Source of the DNA: Bacteroidota bacterium | GTDB taxonomy: Bacteria; Bacteroidota; Ignavibacteria; UBA10030; SZUA-254 | Length of the DNA: 58,235 nucleotides | Assembly: GCA_036522515.1 (NCBI GenBank) | Contig: DATDFQ010000005.1 | Location: 1-58,235, forward strand | Reading direction: 5' to 3' | Part shown: positions 34,455 through 42,425 of the stretch, in pieces | Position numbering within the stretch: position 1 is the stretch's first letter | Layout of the letters: each line of letters begins with the position of its first letter | Translations under genes and position numbers: made by a program | The notes under the pieces: model-generated | The model's input: the letters and a program-made list of their open reading frames with translations, nothing else | Told to the model about the DNA's origin: nothing | Databases searched by the model: none

Positions 34455-35222
34455 ATGGCAGTACTGCGCCATCTCCTGAGGTGGATAGGATTTTCCGGGA
34501 GAGTTTCCGGGGCAGATACTCCCGATTCGAGAGTCGACTACCGCGGGCTTGAACGCATCCTCGGTTACTCCATCCGCGACCGGCGTCTCTTTTTCCAGGC
34601 GCTTTCCCACCGGTCGTTCCTGCAGGTGAGCGGGTATGAGAACACCCCTTCCAACGAACGCCTCGAGTTCCTCGGCGACGCGGTCCTGAACCTCGCCGCC
34701 GCGGTCTACCTCTACCGCCACCACGCCGGCGCGGCGGAGGGCGAGCTCACGAAGATCCGGTCGCGTCTCGTCAACCGGAAGGCCCTCGGCGTCTACGCCC
34801 GCCAGCTGCACCTTGCGGACTTCATCCTGATGAGCCCGAGCGCGTTCCAGGTCGCCGAAAAGGGAATGGAGACGATCCTGGCAGACGCCTATGAAGCGAT
34901 CATCGGGGCCATCTACCTCGACCGGGGTTCCGATCACGCGAGCCGGTTCGTCGAACGCACGATCCTGAAGGCCCTCGAGGAGGGGCTCGTGAGAACCGAG
35001 GATGAGAACTTCAAGAGCCAGCTCCTCGAGCAGGCCCAGGCCGGCAGCCTCGGCGTCCCGCGGTACATCACGGTCACCGAGGTGGGCCCCGATCACGACC
35101 GGACGTTCACCGTCGAGGTGTTCATCGGCAAAACCTCCTACGGCTCCGGCACCGGCAAAAACAAGAAAGACGCCGAGCAGGCCGCGGCGGAGAAGGCCCT
35201 CCAACAATTGAATCCACCGTGA
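34455..35222 (+). CDS. rnc: Ribonuclease III
   Basis: A 255-residue RNase III that processes double-stranded rRNA precursors and other RNAs. Signature NERLEFLGDAVLNL, second acidic cluster LADAYEAIIGAIY, and a C-terminal double-stranded RNA-binding domain (GVPRYITVTEVGPDHDRTF ... KKDAEQAAAEKAL). The final bases overlap the GTG of the Omp85 gene. Confidence 0.96.
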   Translation: MAVLRHLLRWIGFSGRVSGADTPDSRVDYRGLERILGYSIRDRRLFFQALSHRSFLQVSGYENTPSNERLEFLGDAVLNLAAAVYLYRHHAGAAEGELTKIRSRLVNRKALGVYARQLHLADFILMSPSAFQVAEKGMETILADAYEAIIGAIYLDRGSDHASRFVERTILKALEEGLVRTEDENFKSQLLEQAQAGSLGVPRYITVTEVGPDHDRTFTVEVFIGKTSYGSGTGKNKKDAEQAAAEKALQQLNPP

Positions 35223-36559
35223 CCGGATCGGCCGCTCTCCCTTTCGTACTTCTCCTTCTCTGCTGCGCCATTTCCACCGGCCGGGCCCAGGACAGCCTCG
35301 CATCGATTCCCCTCCAGGAGGTCCCCGATTCGATCTGGACCGTCGATACGGTGCGGATCGTCGGAAACGTCCATACGAAGGGTTTTGTGATCCTGCGGGA
35401 GATGACGCTCAAGCCGGGGCTCGCGATCACCCGGAACCTTCTCGAGTACGACAGGAACAGGATTTACAGCCTGCGCCTCTTCAACGAGGTCCAGATGCGG
35501 GTCGAGCCGTCGGCCGCAGGGTTCGCCCATCTCGTGATCGAGGTCAGCGAACGGTGGTACATTTTCCCCTACCCCATTTTCGGAATCAGGGACAGGGATT
35601 GGGGGAGGATCTTTTTTGGGGTCGGGATCGTGCACACGAATTTCCGCGGACGGAATGAAAAACTGAACGCCTCGCTCATCCTGGGCTTCGACCCCTCGGT
35701 CGGCCTCTCCTACCGCAACCCGTTTCTCAACGCGGAGGGGACCCAATTCATCGAAGGCCAGCTCTCCTACAGCAAGGTCAGAAACCGGAGCATCCTCGCT
35801 CAGGCGGGAACGGACAACTTCGACGAGCGCCACTATGCGGTTTCCGGACGCTATGGCAGGCGTTTCGACATCTATCACACGCTCTGGATCGAGGCAGGGT
35901 ACCAGGTCGTCGATATCGGCAACTACCTTCCGATCCCCACCATCTCGCCGGAAGGGATCGACCGTTTTCCGATCGGGAGGATCGGGTACTCCTACGATTC
36001 GCGCGATATCGGAGAGTATCCGGGGTCGGGTGCATTCGCCGGCGCGACGATCAGCAAGATCGGCTGGCCGGGAGCCGACCTGGATATTGTGCGCTATGCG
36101 GCCGACGTGCGGGGATACCAGCCCGTGGCGCGGGACGTCGTGCTCGCGGCAAGACTCTTTACCGACCTCGCCGCCGGGGGAAGGACTCCGAGTTACAACC
36201 ATGTCTACTTCGGTTACGGCGAGCGCATCCGGGGGCATTTCAAGGAGGTGTACGAGGGGGAAAGCATGCTCGGGTTCTCAACCGAGCTCCATTACACGCT
36301 CCTATCGCCGGTCTATTTCCGCGTCCACGCCCTCCCCTCAGAATTCTCCGTCTGGCGGTTCGGAATCACCGCCGCCCTCTTCGGGGACGCGGGGACGGTC
36401 TGGTTCCGCGGAACCCCCGTGGCGCTCGACCGGTTTGTGAAAGGTTACGGCGCGGGGATCGATTTCCTCCTTCCTTACAGCGCTGTCCTCCGTCTAGAAT
36501 ACGCTCTCAACGAGGTGCGGCGAGGCGAGTTCATACTCGACTTCGGCGCATCCTTCTAA
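35219..36559 (+). CDS. Omp85-family outer-membrane protein with a single POTRA
   Basis: A 446-residue protein from GTG 35219. Signal peptide (LPFVLLLLCCAISTGRAQ), one POTRA-like domain (about 45-115: VDTVRIVGNVHTKGFVILREM ... VIEVSERWYIFPYP), then a 16-strand-type barrel (GRIGYSYDSRDIGEYPGSG, YFGYGERIRGHF) ending DFGASF with a terminal Phe. Too short for BamA (five POTRAs); it resembles short Omp85/TamA-like or patatin-type translocators without the enzyme. It may insert or move proteins or lipids at the outer membrane. It is embedded between rnc and rsmE. Confidence 0.83.
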   Translation: MTGSAALPFVLLLLCCAISTGRAQDSLASIPLQEVPDSIWTVDTVRIVGNVHTKGFVILREMTLKPGLAITRNLLEYDRNRIYSLRLFNEVQMRVEPSAAGFAHLVIEVSERWYIFPYPIFGIRDRDWGRIFFGVGIVHTNFRGRNEKLNASLILGFDPSVGLSYRNPFLNAEGTQFIEGQLSYSKVRNRSILAQAGTDNFDERHYAVSGRYGRRFDIYHTLWIEAGYQVVDIGNYLPIPTISPEGIDRFPIGRIGYSYDSRDIGEYPGSGAFAGATISKIGWPGADLDIVRYAADVRGYQPVARDVVLAARLFTDLAAGGRTPSYNHVYFGYGERIRGHFKEVYEGESMLGFSTELHYTLLSPVYFRVHALPSEFSVWRFGITAALFGDAGTVWFRGTPVALDRFVKGYGAGIDFLLPYSAVLRLEYALNEVRRGEFILDFGASF

Positions 36560-36567
36560 CCCGGACG

Positions 36568-37299
36568 ATGGACTACTTCTACGCACCCCCCGGGCGGATC
36601 GACGGCAGGTCGGTGATCATCGACGGGGAAGAGCTCGCCCATCTGGTCCATGTCATGCGAAAGAAGGCGGGGGATGAGGTGATGGTGGTCGACGGGAACG
36701 GAAACGCACATGATGTGATCCTCGAAGAGGTCACGAAGCATTCCGCCCGCGGCGCGATCCGGAAGTCGTTCCGGAATTATCATGAGACGGAAATCAGGGT
36801 GACGCTCGCCGTCGCGATCCTGAAGAATCCCTCCAAGTTCGATTTTCTCGTGGAAAAGACGACGGAGGTCGGCGTTGTCGGAATCATTCCTCTCCGGACG
36901 GAGCGGACGATCCCGAATCACGCGAAGACCGACCGCTGGCAGAAATTGGCGCTTGCGGCGATGAAGCAGAGCGGACGCTCCTGCCTTCCGAGGGTTCATG
37001 AATTGACCGGGCTCGAAGACCTTCTGCGAACCGCAACGACGTTTCAGAGTAGAATCATCGCGCATAGCGAAGCGCCTGCATCGCCGGCTCCACCCGGGCC
37101 CATCCTGACGGGACCGGGACCAACGCTGATCCTCGTGGGTCCGGAGGGGGGCTTCAGCGAAGCCGAGGTCGAACTCTGTGTTGGGGAGGGATTCAAGCCG
37201 GTCTATCTGGGAGACCGCCGGTTGCGAACCGAAACGGCGGCTATCGCCCTTGCGACGCTGGCTATTCTTGGAAGAGGCAGGGGTACCCGCGACCTTTAG
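36568..37299 (+). CDS. rsmE: 16S rRNA m3U1498 methyltransferase RsmE
   Basis: A 243-residue SPOUT methyltransferase. Family motifs: HLVHVMRKKAGDEV (PUA-like part), EKTTEVGVVGIIPLRTERT, and the knot LVGPEGGFSEAEV with LGDRRLRTETAAI. It methylates U1498 of 16S rRNA. The last five codons and the TAG fall inside a family A repeat, so the end GTRDL is repeat-derived. Confidence 0.95.
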   Translation: MDYFYAPPGRIDGRSVIIDGEELAHLVHVMRKKAGDEVMVVDGNGNAHDVILEEVTKHSARGAIRKSFRNYHETEIRVTLAVAILKNPSKFDFLVEKTTEVGVVGIIPLRTERTIPNHAKTDRWQKLALAAMKQSGRSCLPRVHELTGLEDLLRTATTFQSRIIAHSEAPASPAPPGPILTGPGPTLILVGPEGGFSEAEVELCVGEGFKPVYLGDRRLRTETAAIALATLAILGRGRGTRDL

Positions 37300-37332
37300 G
37301 TCGCGGTCCGCAGGCTAAAGCCTGCGGCTACC
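37282..37332. repeat. Family A repeat overlapping the rsmE 3' end
   Basis: GGTACCCGCGACC...GGTCGCGG followed by CCGCAGGCTAAAGCCTGCGG and CTACC: two hairpins with GGTA/TACC ends, the same architecture as the 58-bp units at 58099-58235. It supplies the rsmE stop codon. Confidence 0.85.
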
Positions 37333-37344
37333 TACGCTAGATAC

Positions 37345-37400
37345 CTCGTTGCGGCGCAGAGCGCCGCGGCATGCGTTCCCACGCAGAGCGTGGGAACGAG
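37345..37400. repeat. Family B repeat (CTCGTT ends)
   Basis: Two hairpins, GCGGCGCAGAGCGCCGC and GTTCCCACGCAGAGCGTGGG-AAC, with CTCGTT/AACGAG ends. Nearly identical to 28008-28065, differing mainly in the link between hairpins. Confidence 0.87.
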
Positions 37401-37406
37401 ATTAAT

Positions 37407-37505
37407 TGTCATCCTGAGGGAGCGTAGCGACCGAAGGATCCCGTTCGTCAGACCGGGGAGATCCTTCGCGGAGTTTATCCCGCGCAGGCGGGACTCAGGA
37501 TGACA
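37407..37505. repeat. Family C repeat (TGTCATCCTGAG ends)
   Basis: Inverted ends TGTCATCCTGAG and CTCAGGATGACA, inner GAAGGATC facing GATCCTTC. An extra CCCGCGCAGGCGGG hairpin interrupts the right side. The element ends one base before the fchA stop codon (37507-37509). Third of three different repeats stacked between the converging rsmE and fchA genes. Confidence 0.87.
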
Positions 37506-37506
37506 A

Positions 37507-38139
37507 TCAGCCCCCTGCGATCCTTCGGGAGACGATCGCGAGGATCTGCTCGAGGTGCCCCGCGCTCGTGCGACGGAGGGTGGTGACTTCCTCGGTTCTC
37601 CAGCCGACGAATTCCGTGTCGGTGATGGCGCTCAGGTTGATTTGCACGTTGAGGGCCGCGCTCTCGCAGGCGGCATGGAGCATCACCGCGCTCACCCCCG
37701 CATCGCTCACCGAATTTGAATTCCCCTTCTCAGCCGCCGCGCGCGCCAGCGCGAACGCGTCGATCACGTGCTTCATCAGTTCCAGCGGAACGAGCGCCGC
37801 TTCCTTGGTCGCTCCCTGAATCGCGGCGGAGCGGAGGGCTTTCTGGTCCTCCGTCTCCTTCGGGAGCCCGTACGCCTCCATGACCTTGTCGAACGCTTCC
37901 GCGTCACGGTCGATCATGCGCGTGAGAAAGAGCCGCGACTCTTCTGCCTTTTTCAGGAGACTCTTCATCTCCGGCTCGACCTTCTCGTATTTCTTCTTGC
38001 CGATCGTCAGGCGGCAGACCATCGAGGTGAGCGCGGCCCCGACGGCTCCGGCCAGCGCCGCGGCGCTTCCGCCGCCGGGAGCGGGTGAATTTGAAGCGAG
38101 TTCTTCCAGAAATCGTGAGACCGTATTTTCAGTGAGCAT
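37507..38139 (-). CDS. fchA: Formiminotetrahydrofolate cyclodeaminase
   Basis: A 210-residue FTCD_C-type protein with the loop ASNSPAPGGGSAAALAGAVGA, and KGNSNSVSDAGVSAVML further on. It converts 5-formimino-THF to 5,10-methenyl-THF and ammonia, the last step of this histidine route. It lies 23 bases after ftcD, whose product makes its substrate. Confidence 0.94.
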   Translation of the reverse strand: MLTENTVSRFLEELASNSPAPGGGSAAALAGAVGAALTSMVCRLTIGKKKYEKVEPEMKSLLKKAEESRLFLTRMIDRDAEAFDKVMEAYGLPKETEDQKALRSAAIQGATKEAALVPLELMKHVIDAFALARAAAEKGNSNSVSDAGVSAVMLHAACESAALNVQINLSAITDTEFVGWRTEEVTTLRRTSAGHLEQILAIVSRRIAGG

Positions 38140-38162
38140 AGATGTTTCTCCGGTTAAGGGCG

Positions 38163-39161
38163 TTAGATCATGAATTCGATGATTTTCTTTTTTGGATCGA
38201 ACGTGTCGATCTCGTTCAATCCGAGCCGCTCGATCGCCCGTCCGATCAGTTGCGACTCATTGAGAGGGAGGCCGTCGGCGTAGTGGGAGCCGGCCAGAAG
38301 GAGCGCTTCCTTCGGGACCAATCCGACAATTTCACTCCCCGTCACGCCGGTGCCGAGCGTCTCCGCCTCCTTCTTCACCGCTTCAAAGGCGACGTGCGGC
38401 GGCGTCACGTTGAAATTCGTGAGGTTGATCGACACCTGGGCGATGTTCAGCCGTTCGAGCAGCACACCCATCGCCTTCACCGACTTCAGCGAGCCGGCGA
38501 TCCGCACCGGGGCCCCTGATTCGTTCTTGAGGGTTCTTCCGCTCTCCCGGATTCGCAGGGCGATCTCGTGGGCGATGTCCTTTCTGTCGGACCCGAGGTT
38601 GACGTTATACGCGATGAGGAAAAACCGGGCGCCCGCGGCCGTTCCCCCCGACTTCGCATTGAAGTCTGTCCCGCCGTAATCCGGCTTCCAGGCGGGATCC
38701 TTCAGCTTCTCCGCCAACCCTTCATACTCCCCCCTCCGCACGTCCGCCAGGTTTTTTCGTTCCGGCGCCGAGGCCGCCTCCTCGTAGAGGTAGACCGGAA
38801 TCCCGAGCTCCGCTCCGACCCGTTTCCCGTACGCCCGGGCCAGCCCGACGCATTCCTTCATCGTGACTCCGGAGACGGGGACGAACGGGACGACATCGGT
38901 GGCGCCGAGCCGGGGGTGCTCGCCCTTGTGCTGCCTCATGTCGATCACTTCCCCCGCCTTCTTCGTCGCCGCGAACGCCGCTTCCACGGCGGCCTCCGGC
39001 TCGCCGACGAACGTCACGACGCACCGGTTGTAGTCCTTGTCGGGCTCCACGCTGAGCAGCTTGACGCCGCCTGTGGCGCGGATGGCCGCCGAGATCGCCT
39101 CGATCGAATCCCGGTTCCGCCCTTCGCTGAAATTGGGAACGCACTCAACGAGCCGGGTCAT
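38163..39161 (-). CDS. ftcD: Glutamate formimidoyltransferase
   Basis: A 332-residue formiminotransferase (MTRLVECVPNFSEGRNRDSI at the start, then MRQHKGEHPRLGATDVVPFVP with the catalytic His region). It moves the formimino group of N-formimino-L-glutamate to tetrahydrofolate. ATG 39161 overlaps the hutI stop (ATGA); the longer frame inside hutI has no likeness. Separate ftcD and fchA genes replace the fused animal enzyme. Confidence 0.95.
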   Translation of the reverse strand: MTRLVECVPNFSEGRNRDSIEAISAAIRATGGVKLLSVEPDKDYNRCVVTFVGEPEAAVEAAFAATKKAGEVIDMRQHKGEHPRLGATDVVPFVPVSGVTMKECVGLARAYGKRVGAELGIPVYLYEEAASAPERKNLADVRRGEYEGLAEKLKDPAWKPDYGGTDFNAKSGGTAAGARFFLIAYNVNLGSDRKDIAHEIALRIRESGRTLKNESGAPVRIAGSLKSVKAMGVLLERLNIAQVSINLTNFNVTPPHVAFEAVKKEAETLGTGVTGSEIVGLVPKEALLLAGSHYADGLPLNESQLIGRAIERLGLNEIDTFDPKKKIIEFMI

Positions 39162-40405
39162 CGGAGCTCCAGAACGACGCCGTTCTTGACGACCTTTTCG
39201 ACGTGGTTCTCGCCGAAGTGATAAGGGAGATAGCGATAATGGGGAATTCTCAGGACGACCGCATCGGCCTTCTTGCCGATCTCGATGCTGCCCCGCTCGC
39301 GCGACAGGTTGAGCGCGGCCGCGGCGTTCAGGGTCGACGCCGTGATCGCCTCCTCGGGCGACATCTTCATGTGCGTGCAGGCGGCGGTCATGACGAGCGG
39401 CATGCTGTAGGTCATGCACGATCCGGGGTTGAAATCCGACGCAAGCGCCACCGGGACTCCAGCGTCGATGATCCTGCGGGCGGGCGCGTAGGGTTCATTA
39501 AGAAAAAACGAGACGCAGGGCAAAAGGACCGCGACGACTTCCGCCCGCGCGAGGGCCGCGATGCCCGCGTCGCTGACACGCTCGAGGTGATCCGCCGACA
39601 CAGCGCCCACCTCGGCCGCGAGCTCCGCCCCTCCCCGGCCGGAGAGCTGGTCGGCGTGGATTTTCGGCAGGAGGCCGAATTGTTTTCCCTGGAGGAGGAT
39701 CGACCGGGATTCTCCGGGGTCGAAGTATCCCTCCTCGCAGAAGACGTCGCAGAAAGTGGCAAGCTGCTTCGATCCGACATAGGGGAGCATCTTGCTCAGG
39801 ATCATGTCGACGTACCCCCGCCTGTCCTCCAGAAATTCGGGCGGGATCGCGTGGGCCCCGAGGAATGTGGAGGCAACGGTCATCACCTCTTCCTTGTCGA
39901 GCTCCCGGATGGCTTCCAGGAGCTTGATTTCATTATCGGTGTCGAGGCCGTACCCGCTCTTGATCTCCACCGTGGTCGTTCCGTGGATCATCATCGCGTT
40001 CATCCATTTCCGCGCGTTCTTCTTCAGCTCTTTCTTCGACGTCTCGCGGACGCTCCGGACCGTGCTGAGGATCCCCCCGCCCCGCTCGGCGATTTCGCGG
40101 TAGGTCGCTCCCGCCGATCGCATGGCAAATTCCTCCTCGCGGCTTCCGGCGAAGACCGTGTGGGTGTGCGAATCCACGAATCCGGGCATCACGACGCAGT
40201 CGAGGCAATCGAGGACGTCCGATTCGCCGAGGCTGCTCATCGTCAGGTCCTCCATCCGGCCGATCCAGCTGAACTCGTCGTTCTCGATGAGGACGGCGGC
40301 GTTCTCGATGCAGCCGAGGGATCCCATCTCTTTCCCTGCGTTGAAGCGCCGGCCTTCCGAGGAAACGGTGACGAGCTGTTTTATATTGATGAGCGCGAGC
40401 TTCAT
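39158..40405 (-). CDS. hutI: Imidazolonepropionase
   Basis: A 415-residue amidohydrolase opening the imidazolone ring to N-formimino-glutamate. Metal motif VMPGFVDSHTHTVFAG, then VEIKSGYGLDTDNEIK, HADQLSG and ALASDFNPGSCMT are all typical of HutI. It starts one base after the GNAT gene stop. Confidence 0.96.
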   Translation of the reverse strand: MKLALINIKQLVTVSSEGRRFNAGKEMGSLGCIENAAVLIENDEFSWIGRMEDLTMSSLGESDVLDCLDCVVMPGFVDSHTHTVFAGSREEEFAMRSAGATYREIAERGGGILSTVRSVRETSKKELKKNARKWMNAMMIHGTTTVEIKSGYGLDTDNEIKLLEAIRELDKEEVMTVASTFLGAHAIPPEFLEDRRGYVDMILSKMLPYVGSKQLATFCDVFCEEGYFDPGESRSILLQGKQFGLLPKIHADQLSGRGGAELAAEVGAVSADHLERVSDAGIAALARAEVVAVLLPCVSFFLNEPYAPARRIIDAGVPVALASDFNPGSCMTYSMPLVMTAACTHMKMSPEEAITASTLNAAAALNLSRERGSIEIGKKADAVVLRIPHYRYLPYHFGENHVEKVVKNGVVLELR

Positions 40406-40406
40406 G

Positions 40407-40862
40407 CTACAGGTCGATGCGGAACAGCATCCACTCCTTCATCCAGGTTGCGTTGAGTTTCCTGTAAAACCGGATCGCGGGCGTGTTCCAGTCGAGCACC
40501 ATCCATTCCATCCGTCCGCACCCCCGCCGTTTCGCTTCGGAGAGGCATTTCCGGAAGAGCGAGTAGCCGATTTTCTTCTTGCGGAATTCCGGGAGGACGA
40601 AGAGGTCTTCCAGGTAGAGCGTCGGCCGCGCGCGGAAAGAAGAGTACGTTTCGAAGACGATCGCGTAGCCCGCAGCCCTACCGTCCGCGAACGCAAGAAA
40701 CGCGTCGAAGCGTTTTCTCTTCCCGAGCGCGTCCCTCAGGAGGCGCGACTGCGCCGCGCGGCCCGGCCGCTTCAGCTTTTCGTAGTCGGCGAGCGCGTTG
40801 ACGAGCGAGAGGAAGGCCTTGCCGTGCGGGCGGCTCAGGGGCCGGATGACGGTCCGGTTCAT
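40407..40862 (-). CDS. GNAT family N-acetyltransferase
   Basis: A 151-residue GNAT protein. Motif A reads LYLEDLFVLPEFRKKKIGYSLF, followed by ARRRG-like EAKRRGCGRMEWMVLDWNTPAIRFYRKLNA, close to diamine (spermidine/spermine) acetyltransferases. The acyl acceptor is not known. I use ATG 40862; the longer frame to 40919 reads through a tRNA-like stretch and is rejected. It lies just upstream of hutI. Confidence 0.85.
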   Translation of the reverse strand: MNRTVIRPLSRPHGKAFLSLVNALADYEKLKRPGRAAQSRLLRDALGKRKRFDAFLAFADGRAAGYAIVFETYSSFRARPTLYLEDLFVLPEFRKKKIGYSLFRKCLSEAKRRGCGRMEWMVLDWNTPAIRFYRKLNATWMKEWMLFRIDL

Positions 40863-41067
40863 GCGGGATCCCGGCGGGGCTCTTCGTTCGGGGGGGTCAG
40901 GCGTTCGAATCCCGGGCACTTCATGACGGGCAACCTTGGATACTTGGGAAATGAGGGATCACTCTTTGACAGGCCGCACAGGATAAAGCCCGGGCCCTTC
41001 GCGTTGCCGGTTCGCCGTGCGTGGACGCAGGAAGCGCAGAGGCCCTGGTGCGTTTGGGAGTTGTTCT

Positions 41068-41116
41068 TGAGATCCTTCGCTGCGCTCAGGATGACAACTT
41101 TGTGCTCAGGATGACA
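41068..41116. repeat. Family C partial repeats
   Basis: A half element GAGATCCTTCGCTGCGCTCA + GGATGACA (to 41096) is followed by a second fragment, CTCAGGATGACA (41105-41116), which ends one base before the stop codon of gene 41118-42425. The rest of the gap 40863-41067 holds no recognised gene; a tRNA-like motif there is discussed under rejected items. Confidence 0.75.
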
Positions 41117-41117
41117 A

Positions 41118-42425
41118 TTAAGGGTTTTTCTGGCCGGCCTTGGCCTCTTCGAGCTGCTCGACCACTTTCGTGATGCCCTTCGAGACGAGCGTATCGAGGA
41201 GCGTGCCCGTCAGCTTGATCGCCGGTTCGTCCAGGTGCTTGAAGCTCTCCTGGGACTTTTTGACCTCGGAGAGGACGCTCTCCGCGAGATTGATGACAGT
41301 CGGTTCGTGCGTCAAATCGCTCGAAAGCCCGGCTCCCACCGCCCCGATCGCAAATTTCGCGCCGAGCTCCCTCACCGGCTGGAAAAATCCCTCGGGGACC
41401 TCGCGCGCGGTGGTGGAGATCAGCTGCCCCACCTCCGACATCCGCCGGTCGAGCGACCGGCCGCGCGACTTGCCCGAGGCAGCGATCGTGTACATGGCGT
41501 TCGTGACGTTCGCCCCGAACGCGGCGGAGGAGGATTGCAGGGCCCTGCCGACGCTTCCCCCGTAACTCTCGATATGCTCGCCGAGCGCGCGCAAACCGTC
41601 GTGCACCGATTGACCCATCGATTCGAGCCCCCTGCGGAGGTGTTCCCCGTGCTTCAGGGTCGACCGGGCGCCGATCTTCGCCGCCTCGATCTGCGACACC
41701 TCCTGCGAATAGGTGTTCAGGAGCTGCGCCGCCCGCTCGAGGTCGAACTGGATCCTCTCGACCATCCTCGGATTGTGCCGCTCAAAGAAAAAATCCCTCG
41801 CCTTGTAGAAATGCCAGAGGGACACCTGCGTCATCATCTGCAGAAGGTTGGGGTCGTTGCTGATGGTCGAGAGCGCCTTCTCGCCGATGTGAAGATTGAT
41901 CGCGGCTTCCCAGTCCTTCGCTCCCAGGCGCATGAACCATTGCCTCGCCGCGACAAGATCGGTGAGATCGTCCACAACCCGGACCTCTTTCTCCACGCCC
42001 CGCTGCGCGTAGCCCATCGCCGCCATGTACGCGACCGAGGCGGCGGACTTATGCAGGCCCAGCTCCGAGAAGAGGCGGAAGGCGATGATGAGCTGGTCCA
42101 CGACCTTGTCCGACAGGTTGCCTTTCTCGTAATGCTCCTTCACCTTGCCGTACACTTCCTGCGCCCGCTGCAGCGAGAGCTCGGCGATCTCGCGGTACCG
42201 CTGTTTCAGGATGATCGTGCGCTTCGCGTGGGTGTCGAGGTAGCGTTTGTCCTCCTTGCGCAGCGACGCGATCGCATCGCGCACGTCGCGGAGCGAAACG
42301 CATTCCGAGATGTTCGTGCTTCCGCAGAGATAGCAGGTGCCGCGGACGCGCTCGTAATCGATCCAGCGGTGGTCGCAGCTCATACAGCGCTCCATGCCGA
42401 GCTTTTCGGACATGTGGTCGCTCAT
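41118..42425 (-). CDS. Unknown helical protein with N-terminal zinc ribbon (coupled pair, gene 2)
   Basis: A 435-residue protein of no recognised family. C14-x2-C17 and C31-x2-C34 form a zinc ribbon. Residues about 45-240 are helical with repeat-like spacing (REIAELSLQRAQEVYGKV, LSDKVVDQLIIAFRLFSELG, KSAASVAYMAAMGYAQ). From about 270 comes an Ala/Gly/Ser-rich amphipathic stretch (GRALQSSSAAFGANVTNAM) and a charged helical end. There is no signal peptide or clear membrane helix. Its start overlaps the stop of the upstream gene by ATGA, so the two products are made together and probably interact. Function unknown. Confidence 0.8.
   Translation of the reverse strand: MSDHMSEKLGMERCMSCDHRWIDYERVRGTCYLCGSTNISECVSLRDVRDAIASLRKEDKRYLDTHAKRTIILKQRYREIAELSLQRAQEVYGKVKEHYEKGNLSDKVVDQLIIAFRLFSELGLHKSAASVAYMAAMGYAQRGVEKEVRVVDDLTDLVAARQWFMRLGAKDWEAAINLHIGEKALSTISNDPNLLQMMTQVSLWHFYKARDFFFERHNPRMVERIQFDLERAAQLLNTYSQEVSQIEAAKIGARSTLKHGEHLRRGLESMGQSVHDGLRALGEHIESYGGSVGRALQSSSAAFGANVTNAMYTIAASGKSRGRSLDRRMSEVGQLISTTAREVPEGFFQPVRELGAKFAIGAVGAGLSSDLTHEPTVINLAESVLSEVKKSQESFKHLDEPAIKLTGTLLDTLVSKGITKVVEQLEEAKAGQKNP

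Noticed and set aside
40863..40919. N-terminal extension of the GNAT gene (PGIRTPDPPERR)
   Set aside because: This is the usual nonsense translation of a reversed tRNA-end sequence; the protein family starts at MNRTVIRP.
40895..40920. tRNA-like T-arm (GGCGTTCGAATCCCGGGCAC)
   Set aside because: The TTCGAAT loop is there, but the flanking bases do not form a five-pair T stem, no matching acceptor 5' strand lies about 70 bases upstream, and no cloverleaf can be drawn. It may be a worn tRNA fragment.
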